From Vibrio chagasii (GTDB lineage: Bacteria; Pseudomonadota; Gammaproteobacteria; Enterobacterales; Vibrionaceae): a stretch of 64,000 bases of DNA. Shown here one piece after another: positions 39,197-47,630 of this stretch; position 1 is the first letter of the stretch, and every line of letters starts with the position of its first letter. The notes under the pieces are model-generated. The model saw only the letters and a list, made by a program, of their open reading frames with translations, was not told where the DNA came from and ran no database searches. The stretch covers positions 3,071,744 through 3,135,743 of the forward strand of contig CP090851.1 of assembly GCA_041879415.1 (NCBI GenBank), in the 5' to 3' direction. The translations under genes were made by a program, and so were the position numbers.

Positions 39197-39433
39197 ATGA
39201 CTACCGAAATTCACGCACACAACGTTTTAAACCTGCTTAGTGAAAAGCCTCTGACTCGAGAAGAGCTGACACAAGAACTGGCTCAGATGTATGGCACTGA
39301 AGCTCGTTTCCATACTTGTAAGCTAAGTGGTCTCGACCTGGATGGTTTGCTGAAGTTTTTCCTGAAGATGGAAAAGGTTGTGCTTGTCGATGACAAGCTG
39401 TGTACGAATCGCGAACGTGTGTGTAATCACTAA
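39197..39433 (+). CDS. yecH: YecH-like putative metal-binding protein (DUF2492)
   Basis: 78 aa. The family pattern is complete: EIHAHNVLNLL at the N-terminus, ARFHTC in the middle (His and Cys), and a C-terminal CNH, with an extra CTN before it. The conserved His and Cys residues could bind a metal. E. coli YecH has the same length and motifs but a different neighbourhood. Function unknown. The flanking gaps are short and contain nothing certain. Confidence 0.85.
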   Translation: MTTEIHAHNVLNLLSEKPLTREELTQELAQMYGTEARFHTCKLSGLDLDGLLKFFLKMEKVVLVDDKLCTNRERVCNH

Positions 39434-39604
39434 TCTTGAGTGATTTGAGAGTGGATGCATTTGCGGTATCCGCTCTTTCTATTCTTGCCTGTTTGTTCTC
39501 GTTAATGTGCGGCAATGACATCAGTTAGTCTGCTGATGACTGCGTTCGAAAATCAATGTTGAGGCTGCTATACTCCGCGCACCTTCGCTTTTCGAGACAA
39601 ACTT

Positions 39605-40189
39605 ATGGAAATCTTATCTGCAGCAACCATGCTGTTTCTTATCATGGACCCGCTTGGCAACCTGCCAATCGTGCTCTCTATCCTTAAGCATATTGACCCG
39701 AAGCGTCGCCGTATTGTTCTGATTCGTGAGCTGATGTTTGCACTGGTTATCTTGCTGTTGTTCTTGTTTGCGGGTCAAAGCATCATGAACTTCCTGCACG
39801 TACAGCCTGAAACCCTGAGCATCTCTGGCGGTATCATTCTATTTATCATCGCGATTAAGATGATTTTCCCGAGCGCTGGCAGCATTACTGGGCTTGCGGC
39901 AGGTGAAGAGCCGTTTATCGTGCCGATGGCAATCCCTATGATTGCTGGTCCATCTGTCATTGCTGCATTGATTCTTCTTGCGACACAACATCCAGACAAC
40001 ATGCTTGAGCTTTCAGCCGCTGTAATGCTGGCCTGGGGCGCTACCTTCTTTATTCTGATGTTTAATGGCTTCTTCTTGCGTGTATTGGGTGAGAGAGGGC
40101 TGAAAGCGATCGAGCGCCTGATGGGGTTATTACTTGTTATGCTATCGACTCAAATGTTCTTAGATGGTGTGAAGGGCTACATGTCTTAG
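39605..40189 (+). CDS. yhgN: MarC/YhgN-family membrane protein
   Basis: 194 aa with about six membrane helices, UPF0056/MarC family. Diagnostic segments are MDPLGNLPIVLSIL in the first helix region and AIPMIAGPSVIAALILL in the fourth. E. coli YhgN is the closest relative I know. These proteins were once linked to multiple antibiotic resistance, but the evidence is poor and the substrate is unknown. It ends at a terminator. Confidence 0.9.
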   Translation: MEILSAATMLFLIMDPLGNLPIVLSILKHIDPKRRRIVLIRELMFALVILLLFLFAGQSIMNFLHVQPETLSISGGIILFIIAIKMIFPSAGSITGLAAGEEPFIVPMAIPMIAGPSVIAALILLATQHPDNMLELSAAVMLAWGATFFILMFNGFFLRVLGERGLKAIERLMGLLLVMLSTQMFLDGVKGYMS

Positions 40190-40210
40190 TAGCGCTATCA
40201 TTATTCCATA

Positions 40211-40239
40211 AAAAACGCCGCTCAACTGAGCGGCGTTTT
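40211..40239. terminator. Bidirectional terminator between yhgN and yhhL
   Basis: CGCCGCTCA and TGAGCGGCG form a 9-bp GC-rich stem flanked by AAAAA and TTTT, between convergent genes. Confidence 0.92.
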
Positions 40240-40267
40240 GGTATCTGTTCTTGGTAAAAGCTTTCGA

Positions 40268-40534
40268 TTACATCATGTACTTACGACGGATATCGAGTAG
40301 GGCGAAGATTCCAAAAATCAGAATGGACCATTTTTCCCAACGCGTCATTTCGATTTTATCGCCGAAGGCACCGATAAAGATCAGCATCTGCAAGCCGTGC
40401 ATAAAGAACAAGAACGCTGTCATGATGTAAAGCGCAATTGCAGCATTACCAGGGAACGGATGGAAAATGTTGACGATCAACACAAACCATACAAAGGCGA
40501 TAGCGGCTTTGGCTAATGGAAGCAAGATATTCAT
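40268..40534 (-). CDS. yhhL: DUF1145 membrane protein, YhhL-like
   Basis: 88 aa with about three membrane helices and a basic C-terminus (LLDIRRKYMM). The sequence FHPFPGNAAIALYIM is typical of DUF1145. It lies 10 nt after rsmD, exactly the rsmD-yhhL arrangement of E. coli. Function unknown. Confidence 0.87.
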   Translation of the reverse strand: MNILLPLAKAAIAFVWFVLIVNIFHPFPGNAAIALYIMTAFLFFMHGLQMLIFIGAFGDKIEMTRWEKWSILIFGIFALLDIRRKYMM

Positions 40535-40544
40535 TCAATCATTC

Positions 40545-41147
40545 CTATTCTTCAGTGATTCGGTTGAACAGTCGGTAGCTCGACTGGCCAGTTGTCTTAT
40601 CGCGGTGCAGTTCCCAGTTTTCTGGCATCGCTTCTAGCTTGAGTTCTTTCTCTGTTTCGACGTAAATAATCGCGTCGTCCGCAAGCCAGCCATTGCTCTC
40701 AAGTAGCTGTACCGTTTCTGCTAGTAAGCCTTTACGAAATGGTGGATCAAGGAAAACCAAATCGTAAGGTGTTCCTGGCTTTTTGAGAAAAGAGATAGCA
40801 TCAGTATTTACCACATTGATGTTGTCTGCTTTGAGCTCTTTAGCATTATCAGAAAGCTGCTTAGCGGCCTTTTGATTCATTTCGAGCAGTGTCACCATTT
40901 TGGCTTGGCGAGAAGCTGCTTCAAAACCTAAACCACCAGAACCTGCAAATACGTCTAAGCAGGTCGAATTTGGGATATCTTGTGCGACCCAGTTAAAGAG
41001 TGTCTCTTTTACTCGGTCAATGGTTGGGCGTAAGCCTTCTAAATCATGAACGGGCAGCTTTCTACCTCTCCATGAACCACTAATAATTCGAACAAAGCCA
41101 CCGGAAGGCTTTTTTTGTGATGTGTTTTGCTGGCGACGTCTTACCAT
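40545..41147 (-). CDS. rsmD: 16S rRNA (guanine-966-N2)-methyltransferase RsmD
   Basis: 200 aa from ATG 41147. RsmD methylates G966 of 16S rRNA in the small subunit. The SAM site is LDVFAGSGGLGFEA, and the catalytic motif for N2 methylation is LDPPF. The N-terminus VRIISGSWRGRKL fits the family. A start 31 codons earlier would add residues from the promoter region and is rejected. It is divergent from ftsY, as in E. coli. Confidence 0.95.
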   Translation of the reverse strand: MVRRRQQNTSQKKPSGGFVRIISGSWRGRKLPVHDLEGLRPTIDRVKETLFNWVAQDIPNSTCLDVFAGSGGLGFEAASRQAKMVTLLEMNQKAAKQLSDNAKELKADNINVVNTDAISFLKKPGTPYDLVFLDPPFRKGLLAETVQLLESNGWLADDAIIYVETEKELKLEAMPENWELHRDKTTGQSSYRLFNRITEE

Positions 41148-41222
41148 AGATTTTTTGACCGCTAATAAAGTGATACTATACCGAGCCCAATTTAGGTTGG
41201 TTCGAGTATTAAATAAATTTGC

Positions 41223-41272
41223 AATGACAAAGTGTATCAAGCTAAAAGCAAACTTATCACTGCTTTGTCATT
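41223..41272. promoter_or_regulatory. Inverted repeat in the rsmD-ftsY divergent promoter region
   Basis: AATGACAAAG (41223-41232) and CTTTGTCATT (41263-41272) are exact inverse copies 30 nt apart, followed by TTTCTTT on the plus strand. It could be an operator for a dimeric regulator or a long-loop hairpin in a leader. No matching regulator is recognised. Confidence 0.4.
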
Positions 41273-41377
41273 TTTCTTTACTATTCGCTTGTACAAGCTT
41301 GTATTGTATAACAATAGCAAAGAGTCGACGTGCATTAAGCCAATACAGCTAATTAGTAGATCTAGGAAACTCCTCTG

Positions 41378-42610
41378 ATGACGGAAAAAAAGAAGCGCGG
41401 ATTATTATCGTGGCTTGGTTTTGGTGAAGAAGAACAAAGCCCAAAAACTCAGAATGAAGCGAACGTAGAAAACGTTGAAGATCAAACTGAAGTTGAATCA
41501 CAAGTCGAGGCTGCTGAACCAGTCGCGCCTGAAGCGGAAGCCGCTCAGTCAGTAGAAGCTAAGCCTGATGAGTCAGAGCAAGCTCTGGAAGAGGCTCAAG
41601 ATGAGCAGCAACCTATCGCAGCAGAAGCAGAACAGGAACAAGAAGTTACTCCTCAAGCTCAGGTTGAAGAAGTACAAGAGAAGCCAACAGAAAGTTTCTT
41701 TGCTCGCCTTAAGCGTAGCCTAAGCCGCACTAAAGCAAACATTGGTGCAGGCTTCTTTGGTTTGTTCAAAGGCAAGAAAATCGATGATGATCTGTTCGAA
41801 GAGCTAGAAGAACAGCTGCTGATCGCGGATGTGGGTATGAACACCACAGTTAAGATCATTGAAAACCTGACAGAAAAAGCATCTCGCAATGACTTAAAAG
41901 ACGGTGAAGCGCTTTATGGTCTGCTGAAAGAAGAGATGGCAGAGATCTTAAGCCAAGTGGAACAACCATTAGTGGTTGATACTACGAAAACGCCTTACGT
42001 TATCTTAATGGTTGGTGTGAATGGTGTTGGTAAGACAACCACTATCGGTAAGTTAGCGAAACAATTCCAAAATGAAGGCAAGAAAGTGATGCTAGCGGCG
42101 GGTGATACCTTCCGTGCTGCAGCCGTTGAGCAACTTCAGGTTTGGGGCCAGCGTAACGATGTGCCAGTTATCGCTCAACACACGGGCGCAGACAGTGCAT
42201 CTGTTATCTACGATGCGATTGAAGCTGCGAAAGCTCGTGGCGTGGATGTTGTGATTGCCGATACAGCGGGTCGTTTGCAGAACAAGAGTAACCTGATGGA
42301 AGAGCTACGCAAGATTGTTCGTGTAATGAAGAAAATTGATGACTCTGCACCGCATGAAATCATGCTAACACTTGATGCTGGTACAGGTCAGAATGCTATC
42401 AGCCAAGCGAAGCTGTTCAGCGAAGTTGCACCAGTAACCGGTATTACGCTAACTAAGTTAGACGGTACCGCGAAAGGTGGTGTGATTTTCTCAATTGCAG
42501 ACCAGTTCCAGATTCCAATTCGTTACATTGGTGTTGGTGAAGGTATTGATGATCTGCGTCCATTTGAGTCAAAAGACTTCATTGAAGCTCTATTTAGCCG
42601 CGAAGAGTAA
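41378..42610 (+). CDS. ftsY: Signal recognition particle receptor FtsY
   Basis: 410 aa. FtsY docks SRP-ribosome complexes at the membrane for cotranslational insertion. It has a Glu/Gln/Ala-rich acidic A domain (about residues 15-110), then the N domain (about 115-195) and the G domain. In the G domain the P-loop is GVNGVGKTTTIGKL, DTAGR is G3 and TKLDGTAKGG is G4. AGGAAA lies 9 nt before the ATG. It starts the ftsY-ftsE-ftsX group; ftsE begins 77 nt later. Confidence 0.97.
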   Translation: MTEKKKRGLLSWLGFGEEEQSPKTQNEANVENVEDQTEVESQVEAAEPVAPEAEAAQSVEAKPDESEQALEEAQDEQQPIAAEAEQEQEVTPQAQVEEVQEKPTESFFARLKRSLSRTKANIGAGFFGLFKGKKIDDDLFEELEEQLLIADVGMNTTVKIIENLTEKASRNDLKDGEALYGLLKEEMAEILSQVEQPLVVDTTKTPYVILMVGVNGVGKTTTIGKLAKQFQNEGKKVMLAAGDTFRAAAVEQLQVWGQRNDVPVIAQHTGADSASVIYDAIEAAKARGVDVVIADTAGRLQNKSNLMEELRKIVRVMKKIDDSAPHEIMLTLDAGTGQNAISQAKLFSEVAPVTGITLTKLDGTAKGGVIFSIADQFQIPIRYIGVGEGIDDLRPFESKDFIEALFSREE

Positions 42611-42687
42611 CGCGAGTAGCAAAGTGGTTTATCCTTAACCTGCTATCGTTTTAAATTTGATATTAGTGATCGTAAGAGGAATTTTCG

Positions 42688-43362
42688 GTGATCAAATTTC
42701 AGCAAGTGAGCAAAGCCTACCGAGGTGGACGCCAAGCACTCCAAAAAGTGGACTTCCATCTCAAACGTGGAGAGATGGCATTTTTAGGCGGGCATTCCGG
42801 TGCAGGTAAAAGTACCTTGCTGAAGTTGATTTGCGCGATTGAGCGCCCGACTGATGGGCGTGTCTGGTTCAACGATCACGATATCACTCGTATTCCTGCT
42901 AAAGACATTCCATTCTTACGCCGTAATATTGGAATTGTCTTTCAAGACCATCGTCTACTGATGGATCGCTCTATCTTTGATAACGTTGCTCTGCCTATGC
43001 GTATCGAATCGATTTCTGAAAATGAAATAAAACGTCGAGTCAGTGCTGCGTTGGATAAGACTGGCCTATTAGATAAAGCGCGTTGTTTGCCAAGTCAGCT
43101 TTCTGGTGGTGAACAACAACGTGTGGGTATTGCCCGCGCTGTGGTCAACCGTCCAACTCTGCTGTTAGCGGATGAGCCGACGGGTAACCTAGACCCAGAG
43201 TTATCTAACCGCGTGTTGCGACTGTTTGAAGAGTTTAACCGTGCCGGTGTGACGATCATCCTAGCAACGCACGATATCGGGTTAGTGAACACTCGCCCTC
43301 AATACCGTCATCTTGAGTTAAACCAAGGCTTTTTGAGTGAGGTTGAAGACTATGGCCGCTAA
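42688..43362 (+). CDS. ftsE: Cell-division ATP-binding protein FtsE
   Basis: 224-aa ABC ATPase. Walker A is [10 protein letters not shown], the signature is [14 protein letters not shown], and Walker B is LLLADEPT. FtsE with FtsX activates periplasmic amidase partners at the septum. It starts with GTG behind AGAGGAA. Its last 11 nt overlap ftsX. Confidence 0.97.
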   Translation: MIKFQQVSKAYRGGRQALQKVDFHLKRGEMAFLGGHSGAGKSTLLKLICAIERPTDGRVWFNDHDITRIPAKDIPFLRRNIGIVFQDHRLLMDRSIFDNVALPMRIESISENEIKRRVSAALDKTGLLDKARCLPSQLSGGEQQRVGIARAVVNRPTLLLADEPTGNLDPELSNRVLRLFEEFNRAGVTIILATHDIGLVNTRPQYRHLELNQGFLSEVEDYGR

Positions 43363-44320
43363 TAAGCGCATCAAAAAACCTCAATCTAATCGCGCTGCAA
43401 ACCGCACTTCAAGTGACGGTTTCTTCGTGGTGCATTGGAAGCAAGCTAAGTCATCGTTCTCGCAGATGTGGCAACGTCCGTTGGGCAACTTACTGACGCT
43501 TGCGGTTATCTCTATGGCTTTAGCAATGCCTGCGTGTTTGTATTTACTAGGTAAAAACGTAGGTGAAGTGGCAAAAGATGTCACAAGCCCGTCACAAATT
43601 AGTGCTTATGTAGAGGATGGTATTCCCGAGCCTCGAGTAATGGTGCTTAAAGATGAAATCGAGAGTTGGGATCAAGTTGAGCTGGTGGAGTACATTTCAC
43701 CTCAACAAGGGCTTGCTGACCTTAGCCAGTATTCTGGTTTTGATGATGCCCTAACCATTCTCGACGACTATTCACTGCCAGGTGTGTTAGTGATAACACC
43801 AAGCGTACAAAGCGATGCTCAAATCAAAGAGCTGGCAGGCCAAGTTAAAAAACAAGAATTAGTGACCGATGTTCGTTTAGACGAAGATTGGTTGGCAAGA
43901 TTAGACGCGATTAAAGCGCTAGCTGCTGTCATCGTCATTACCCTAACGGTATTGATGCTAGGCGCTGTGTTTTTGATTATCGGCAACACACTACGATTTA
44001 ATGTGTTGGCGCATAAAGAAGAGATTCAAACCATGAAGCTGATTGGTGCCACCGACAGCTACATTCTCCGACCATATCTATATTCTGGTATGTGGTTTGG
44101 TGTATTAGGTTCGATTAGCGCGTGGGTAATGACGGCATTGATTACCGTATTACTGAATAGCGCGGTGGATGACCTGGCTCAGCTTTACGACAGCCACTTC
44201 CGCTTAATTGGCCTAAGCTGGGATGAATCTTTACTGCTTTTGATCGTTGGAACCTTGCTAGGTAGTGTGGCTGCAAAGCTTTCTGCACAGCGTCACCTAA
44301 AAGAAATTGAACCAGTTTAG
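43352..44320 (+). CDS. ftsX: Cell-division membrane protein FtsX
   Basis: 322 aa with four membrane helices: one after the basic N-terminus (about 48-70) and three in the C-terminal half (about 195-220, 245-275, 290-310). A large periplasmic loop lies between the first two. The basic N-terminus ([15 protein letters not shown]) is cytoplasmic. I use ATG 43352, inside the last codons of ftsE, rather than an upstream start five codons earlier. rpoH follows after 177 nt with its own promoter. Confidence 0.95.
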   Translation: MAANKRIKKPQSNRAANRTSSDGFFVVHWKQAKSSFSQMWQRPLGNLLTLAVISMALAMPACLYLLGKNVGEVAKDVTSPSQISAYVEDGIPEPRVMVLKDEIESWDQVELVEYISPQQGLADLSQYSGFDDALTILDDYSLPGVLVITPSVQSDAQIKELAGQVKKQELVTDVRLDEDWLARLDAIKALAAVIVITLTVLMLGAVFLIIGNTLRFNVLAHKEEIQTMKLIGATDSYILRPYLYSGMWFGVLGSISAWVMTALITVLLNSAVDDLAQLYDSHFRLIGLSWDESLLLLIVGTLLGSVAAKLSAQRHLKEIEPV

Positions 44321-44369
44321 GTGAATAGAGTCATATTTAGACGAAAAATAGGCACTTCTTAACCAGTTT

Positions 44370-44398
44370 TTGCCTTGTATAGACGAATTGATTATGCA
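44370..44398 (+). promoter_or_regulatory. Candidate sigma-70 promoter of rpoH
   Basis: TTGCCT (44370-44375) and TATGCA (44393-44398) are 17 nt apart, about 100 nt before the rpoH ATG. This fits a separate rpoH transcript downstream of ftsX; other rpoH promoters may exist. Confidence 0.5.
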
Positions 44399-44414
44399 TA
44401 ATTACTTCCCCCTT

Positions 44415-44442
44415 CTTGAAACCTGTTCATTTTAGGTTCAAG
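44415..44442 (+). promoter_or_regulatory. Hairpin in the rpoH leader
   Basis: CTTGAAACCT (44415-44424) and AGGTTCAAG (44434-44442) can pair with one bulged base and a 9-nt loop, 56 nt before the rpoH start. CTTGAAA also resembles a heat-shock -35 element, so its role is uncertain. Confidence 0.35.
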
Positions 44443-44497
44443 ATTGTCGGGTTTTAATAGATGTACTACTCCAGATCAGAGATTGATGAGGAACCGA

Positions 44498-45355
44498 ATG
44501 GCAAACCAAGCGTATCAAATGGCTTTAGTCACACAAGATAGTTTAGACAGCTATATCCGCTCAGCGAACAGCTACCCAATGCTGACGCCTGAAGAGGAAC
44601 GTGGACTTGCAGAGCGATTACATTACAAAGGTGAGATCGACGCTGCGAAAGGCTTGATCCTTTCACACCTACGATTCGTGGTGCACGTTGCAAGAGGTTA
44701 CTCTGGCTACGGGCTGCCTATGGCTGATCTCGTTCAAGAAGGTAACATCGGTCTAATGAAAGCCGTTAAGCGCTTCAACCCAGAGGTTGGCGTTCGATTG
44801 GTTTCTTTCGCTGTTCACTGGATCAAAGCTGAGATTCATGAGTACGTTCTGCGTAACTGGCGTATCGTTAAGATTGCGACAACTAAGGCACAGCGCAAAC
44901 TGTTCTTTAACCTTCGTAAATCTAAAAAGCGTTTAGGTTGGTTTAACAACGGTGAAGTTGAGACTGTAGCTCGTGAACTGGGCGTTGAGCCTTCTGAAGT
45001 TCGTGAGATGGAATCTCGCTTAGCAGCGCAAGACGCAACGTTTGAAGCACCAATGGATGACGATGACGGCGGCTCTGCTTACACAGCTCCAGTTTACTAC
45101 CTAGAAGATAAAGCGTCAGACGTTGCTGAAACGGTTGAAGCATCTAACTGGGAGTCTCACACCAATAATCGTTTAGGCCTAGCACTAGCAAGCCTAGATG
45201 AGCGTAGCCAACACATTGTTCGCTCTCGTTGGTTAGACGACAATAAAGCAACACTGCAAGACTTAGCGGATACCTACAGTATCTCTGCAGAACGTGTTCG
45301 CCAGTTAGAAAAGAATGCGATGAAGAAATTGAAACAAGCCGTTGGCGATTTCTAA
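44498..45355 (+). CDS. rpoH: Heat-shock sigma factor RpoH (sigma-32)
   Basis: 285 aa. Region 2 is intact ([55 protein letters not shown]), the RpoH box reads [10 protein letters not shown], and region 4.2 is [16 protein letters not shown]. It directs transcription of chaperones and proteases. ATG 44498 gives [14 protein letters not shown], the known Vibrio N-terminus, with GAGGA 6 nt upstream; an earlier GTG or ATG would add 18 unrelated residues. In E. coli translation is controlled by an mRNA thermometer; I cannot judge that here. Confidence 0.97.
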   Translation: MANQAYQMALVTQDSLDSYIRSANSYPMLTPEEERGLAERLHYKGEIDAAKGLILSHLRFVVHVARGYSGYGLPMADLVQEGNIGLMKAVKRFNPEVGVRLVSFAVHWIKAEIHEYVLRNWRIVKIATTKAQRKLFFNLRKSKKRLGWFNNGEVETVARELGVEPSEVREMESRLAAQDATFEAPMDDDDGGSAYTAPVYYLEDKASDVAETVEASNWESHTNNRLGLALASLDERSQHIVRSRWLDDNKATLQDLADTYSISAERVRQLEKNAMKKLKQAVGDF

Positions 45356-45400
45356 CAGCACTTAGTTTCTAAATAGTAGCTAGCAAAAAACTGAATTTTG

Positions 45401-45437
45401 AAAAGGCCGAGATCGAGAGATCTCGGCCTTTTGTTTT
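45401..45437 (+). terminator. Terminator of rpoH
   Basis: AAAAGGCCGAGATC and GATCTCGGCCTTTT form a 14-bp stem with a small loop, followed by GTTTT. The stem itself contains two GATC sites. Confidence 0.93.
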
Positions 45438-45438
45438 G

Positions 45439-45700
45439 GATCGAATTCTCAACTTTTGCGATCGTAATTTGCAAAATGATTTTGTGGATAACTCTGTGAC
45501 AAGTTTATTCGTCAGCTGTCTAAAAGCAGGGTGTAGTAAGGCTTTGAGCGTGTTTTTTGAGTGGGGATATGTTTTAGTTAACCCACAGTTAGATCAGGAT
45601 CATCACTACATGTTGTGGATCTATTTTTTCAAAGGCACTTTATTCACGCAATTCACAGATTTATCCACAAATGGTGTAAAAGTGATCGCTGGTGGATAAC
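45439..45700. other. Cluster of DnaA boxes and GATC sites (oriC/datA-like) between rpoH and glpE
   Basis: The 424-nt gap has no convincing gene. It holds two perfect DnaA boxes (TTATCCACA at 45661-45669, its complement TGTGGATAA at 45483-45491), two with one mismatch (45691-45699, 45640-45648) and one with two mismatches (45614-45622). Six GATC sites occur within 45439-45687, against about one expected. Two more are in the terminator stem just before. This combination resembles oriC, datA or DARS loci. oriC1 itself is expected beside mnmG, which is not here, so a DnaA-titration or SeqA-binding locus is the better guess. Confidence 0.6.
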
Positions 45701-45779
45701 CTTATTAAGTGGATGTGATTGTTAGCCTTGGGATAGGTTACAATGGCAGCAAAGTAAATCAGTATAAAAAGAGAAAGTC

Positions 45780-46100
45780 ATGGACCAGTTTAAACATATC
45801 GACGTGCAAGGTGCTCAGGCCCTTATTGAACAAGGCCAAGCTCGACTTGTTGATATCCGCGATCCGCAATCTTTCGCGGTTGCTCACTCAAAAACCGCTT
45901 ATCACCTAACAAACGACACTATGGTCTCGTTTATGGATGAGGTGGAGTTTGAACAACCTATCTTGGTAATGTGTTACCACGGCATTAGTAGCCAAGGCGC
46001 GGCACAATATTTAGTGAACCAAGGCTTTGAAGAGGTATATAGTGTTGATGGTGGCTTCGAAGCATGGCACCGTGCTGAACTTCCTGTGATTGCTGGCTAA
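45780..46100 (+). CDS. glpE: Thiosulfate sulfurtransferase GlpE (rhodanese)
   Basis: 106-aa single-domain rhodanese. The active-site loop CYHGISS has Cys65, the same position as in E. coli GlpE, and VDIRDPQSF and SVDGGFEAW are family motifs. It transfers sulfur from thiosulfate to thiol or cyanide acceptors in the cytoplasm. It is followed after 48 nt by glpG, as in the E. coli glpEGR cluster; glpR is absent here. The upstream region carries the DnaA-box cluster. Confidence 0.95.
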   Translation: MDQFKHIDVQGAQALIEQGQARLVDIRDPQSFAVAHSKTAYHLTNDTMVSFMDEVEFEQPILVMCYHGISSQGAAQYLVNQGFEEVYSVDGGFEAWHRAELPVIAG

Positions 46101-46148
46101 TGACCTTTATCGCTTAAACATCTCTCATAGCATGAATAGGAAATAACA

Positions 46149-46991
46149 ATGATTAGACTGATGGTGTTAGACAATCCACGTCTTGCTCAAGCATTTATTG
46201 ATTACATGGCCTCTCGCCAGATCCCTATTCAGATGTCACCTGAGGGAGAAGGGCGCTTTGCTCTCTGGCTGCTTGATGGCCAGTTTCAAGTTGAGACAGA
46301 AGCGGAGCTCAACCGCTTCTTGTCGGAACCCAATCATAAGCGCTACCAAGCGGCCTCTTGGGATATGGCGGAGACCAGAAAGAGTCATTTCCATTATCAC
46401 ACGCCTAGTTTCATGGGGATGATAAAAGCCAAGGCTGGCCCTGTGACACTCAGCATCATGTTGGTGTGTGTGGTGATTTTTGCACTGCAGCAGATCGGTT
46501 TTGGCCAAGCTATTTTTAATGCGTTGCACTTCCCTGCGGTGGACGGACAGCAGTGGCAATTGTGGCGTTGGTTGAGTCATGCCGTGCTTCATTTCTCGGT
46601 TATGCACATCGCTTTCAATATTTTGTGGTGGTGGCAACTGGGTGGCGATATTGAGAAAAAGTTAGGCGGTCTTAAGTTGCTTCAGATCTTTGCTGTCTCT
46701 TCTGCGTTGTCAGGAGCAGGGCAATACTGGGTTGAAGGGGCCAACTTCGGTGGCTTATCTGGCGTTGTGTATGCTTTGGTTGGTTACCTATGGGTGGTTG
46801 GCACTAAAGCACCACAGCTTGGTTTGGGTATCCCTAGACAGATCGTCGGCTTTATGCTGGTGTGGTTGGTGCTCGGGTACATGCAGCCGTTTATGGCGAT
46901 CGCCAATACTGCCCACTTAGCAGGTCTAGTGGCGGGTGTGATTATCGGCTTCGTTGATTCAATGAAAGCGCCGAAATCGGCAAGAAGTTAG
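46149..46991 (+). CDS. glpG: Rhomboid intramembrane protease GlpG
   Basis: 280 aa with an N-terminal cytoplasmic domain (residues 1-90) and six membrane helices. The catalytic serine is Ser204 in GGLSGVVYALVGY and the histidine is His256 in NTAHLAGLVAG; the WR motif of loop 1 is present (LWRWLSHAVLH), as is HIAFNILWWW. GlpG cleaves transmembrane substrates within the bilayer. It ends at a terminator shared with the convergent FliL-like gene. Confidence 0.96.
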   Translation: MIRLMVLDNPRLAQAFIDYMASRQIPIQMSPEGEGRFALWLLDGQFQVETEAELNRFLSEPNHKRYQAASWDMAETRKSHFHYHTPSFMGMIKAKAGPVTLSIMLVCVVIFALQQIGFGQAIFNALHFPAVDGQQWQLWRWLSHAVLHFSVMHIAFNILWWWQLGGDIEKKLGGLKLLQIFAVSSALSGAGQYWVEGANFGGLSGVVYALVGYLWVVGTKAPQLGLGIPRQIVGFMLVWLVLGYMQPFMAIANTAHLAGLVAGVIIGFVDSMKAPKSARS

Positions 46992-47011
46992 TTCCTAGCA
47001 TCGATAGAAAC

Positions 47012-47041
47012 AAAAAAGCGGCCCAATGAGCCGCTTTTTTA
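47012..47041. terminator. Bidirectional terminator after glpG
   Basis: AGCGGC and GCCGCT pair, with six A before and six T after, between convergent genes. Confidence 0.9.
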
Positions 47042-47061
47042 GATTCGTTTTATACCCGCTG

Positions 47062-47469
47062 TTACTGGTAGAGGTATTTAGTAAACAGCAAATCTGCAAT
47101 CAGGGTTTTGCCCGTCTCTGGAAGTAAAATCTTGTTGAGATGCTCAACTAACGTCTTTCTTAAATCTTCACGACCGGACAGTGACTTAATCGTCTCTTCG
47201 TTTTGTTTACCTAATAGCTCGATTACTGCATCACGAATCAATGGTTGGTGATGCTCGATGGTTGCTAAATCTTTGCTATTCGCCACCATGATATCGAGAC
47301 GAACCTGAATGTAGCCCAACTTTTTACCTTTAGTGTAAAAATTGGTGGTTAGGTCTGGTTCTAGCGTGAAGTAGGCTAGCTTAGGTTCCGATTCCTCTTC
47401 TGCGAAACTTGATGCTGAAAAGAGTAGAGTAATCGCAAGAAATATTTGGGCTACATAACGTTTGTGCAT
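47062..47469 (-). CDS. FliL-like protein outside a flagellar cluster
   Basis: 135 aa. The C-terminal part resembles the periplasmic domain of FliL: YFTLEPDLTTNF, YIQVRLDIMV, HHQPLIRDAVIELLGKQ, and a final LLFTKYLYQ. FliL normally has an N-terminal membrane anchor; here MHKRYVAQIFLAITLLFSASSFA looks like a cleavable signal peptide, so the product may be free in the periplasm. No flagellar genes are near. It is divergent from ubiC. A role in motor function or stator binding is inferred only from the family. Confidence 0.8.
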   Translation of the reverse strand: MHKRYVAQIFLAITLLFSASSFAEEESEPKLAYFTLEPDLTTNFYTKGKKLGYIQVRLDIMVANSKDLATIEHHQPLIRDAVIELLGKQNEETIKSLSGREDLRKTLVEHLNKILLPETGKTLIADLLFTKYLYQ

Positions 47470-47630
47470 ATTTGTGACTTTTCTTTAGTTTATTCGCGAT
47501 ATTCGAAACGCATTAGTCTTGTTACAATGAACGGTCTAAATCTAAATACGTTTACAATTCGAAGACGCTTTAATTTTGTTCGAAAGTTGAAGCTTTATTG
47601 TACGTGTAAAGTCACCTATTGAATACTAGT

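Noticed and set aside
41148-41240. 31-residue extension of RsmD
   Set aside because: It reads through the divergent promoter region and is absent from RsmD proteins.
45436-45699. 87-codon ORF between rpoH and glpE
   Set aside because: It has no ribosome site, begins inside the rpoH terminator region and has no domain. Its sequence is dictated by the DnaA-box/GATC cluster.
45439-45700. The chromosomal replication origin oriC1 itself
   Set aside because: The expected neighbours mnmG and mioC are absent, and there is no clear AT-rich 13-mer array.
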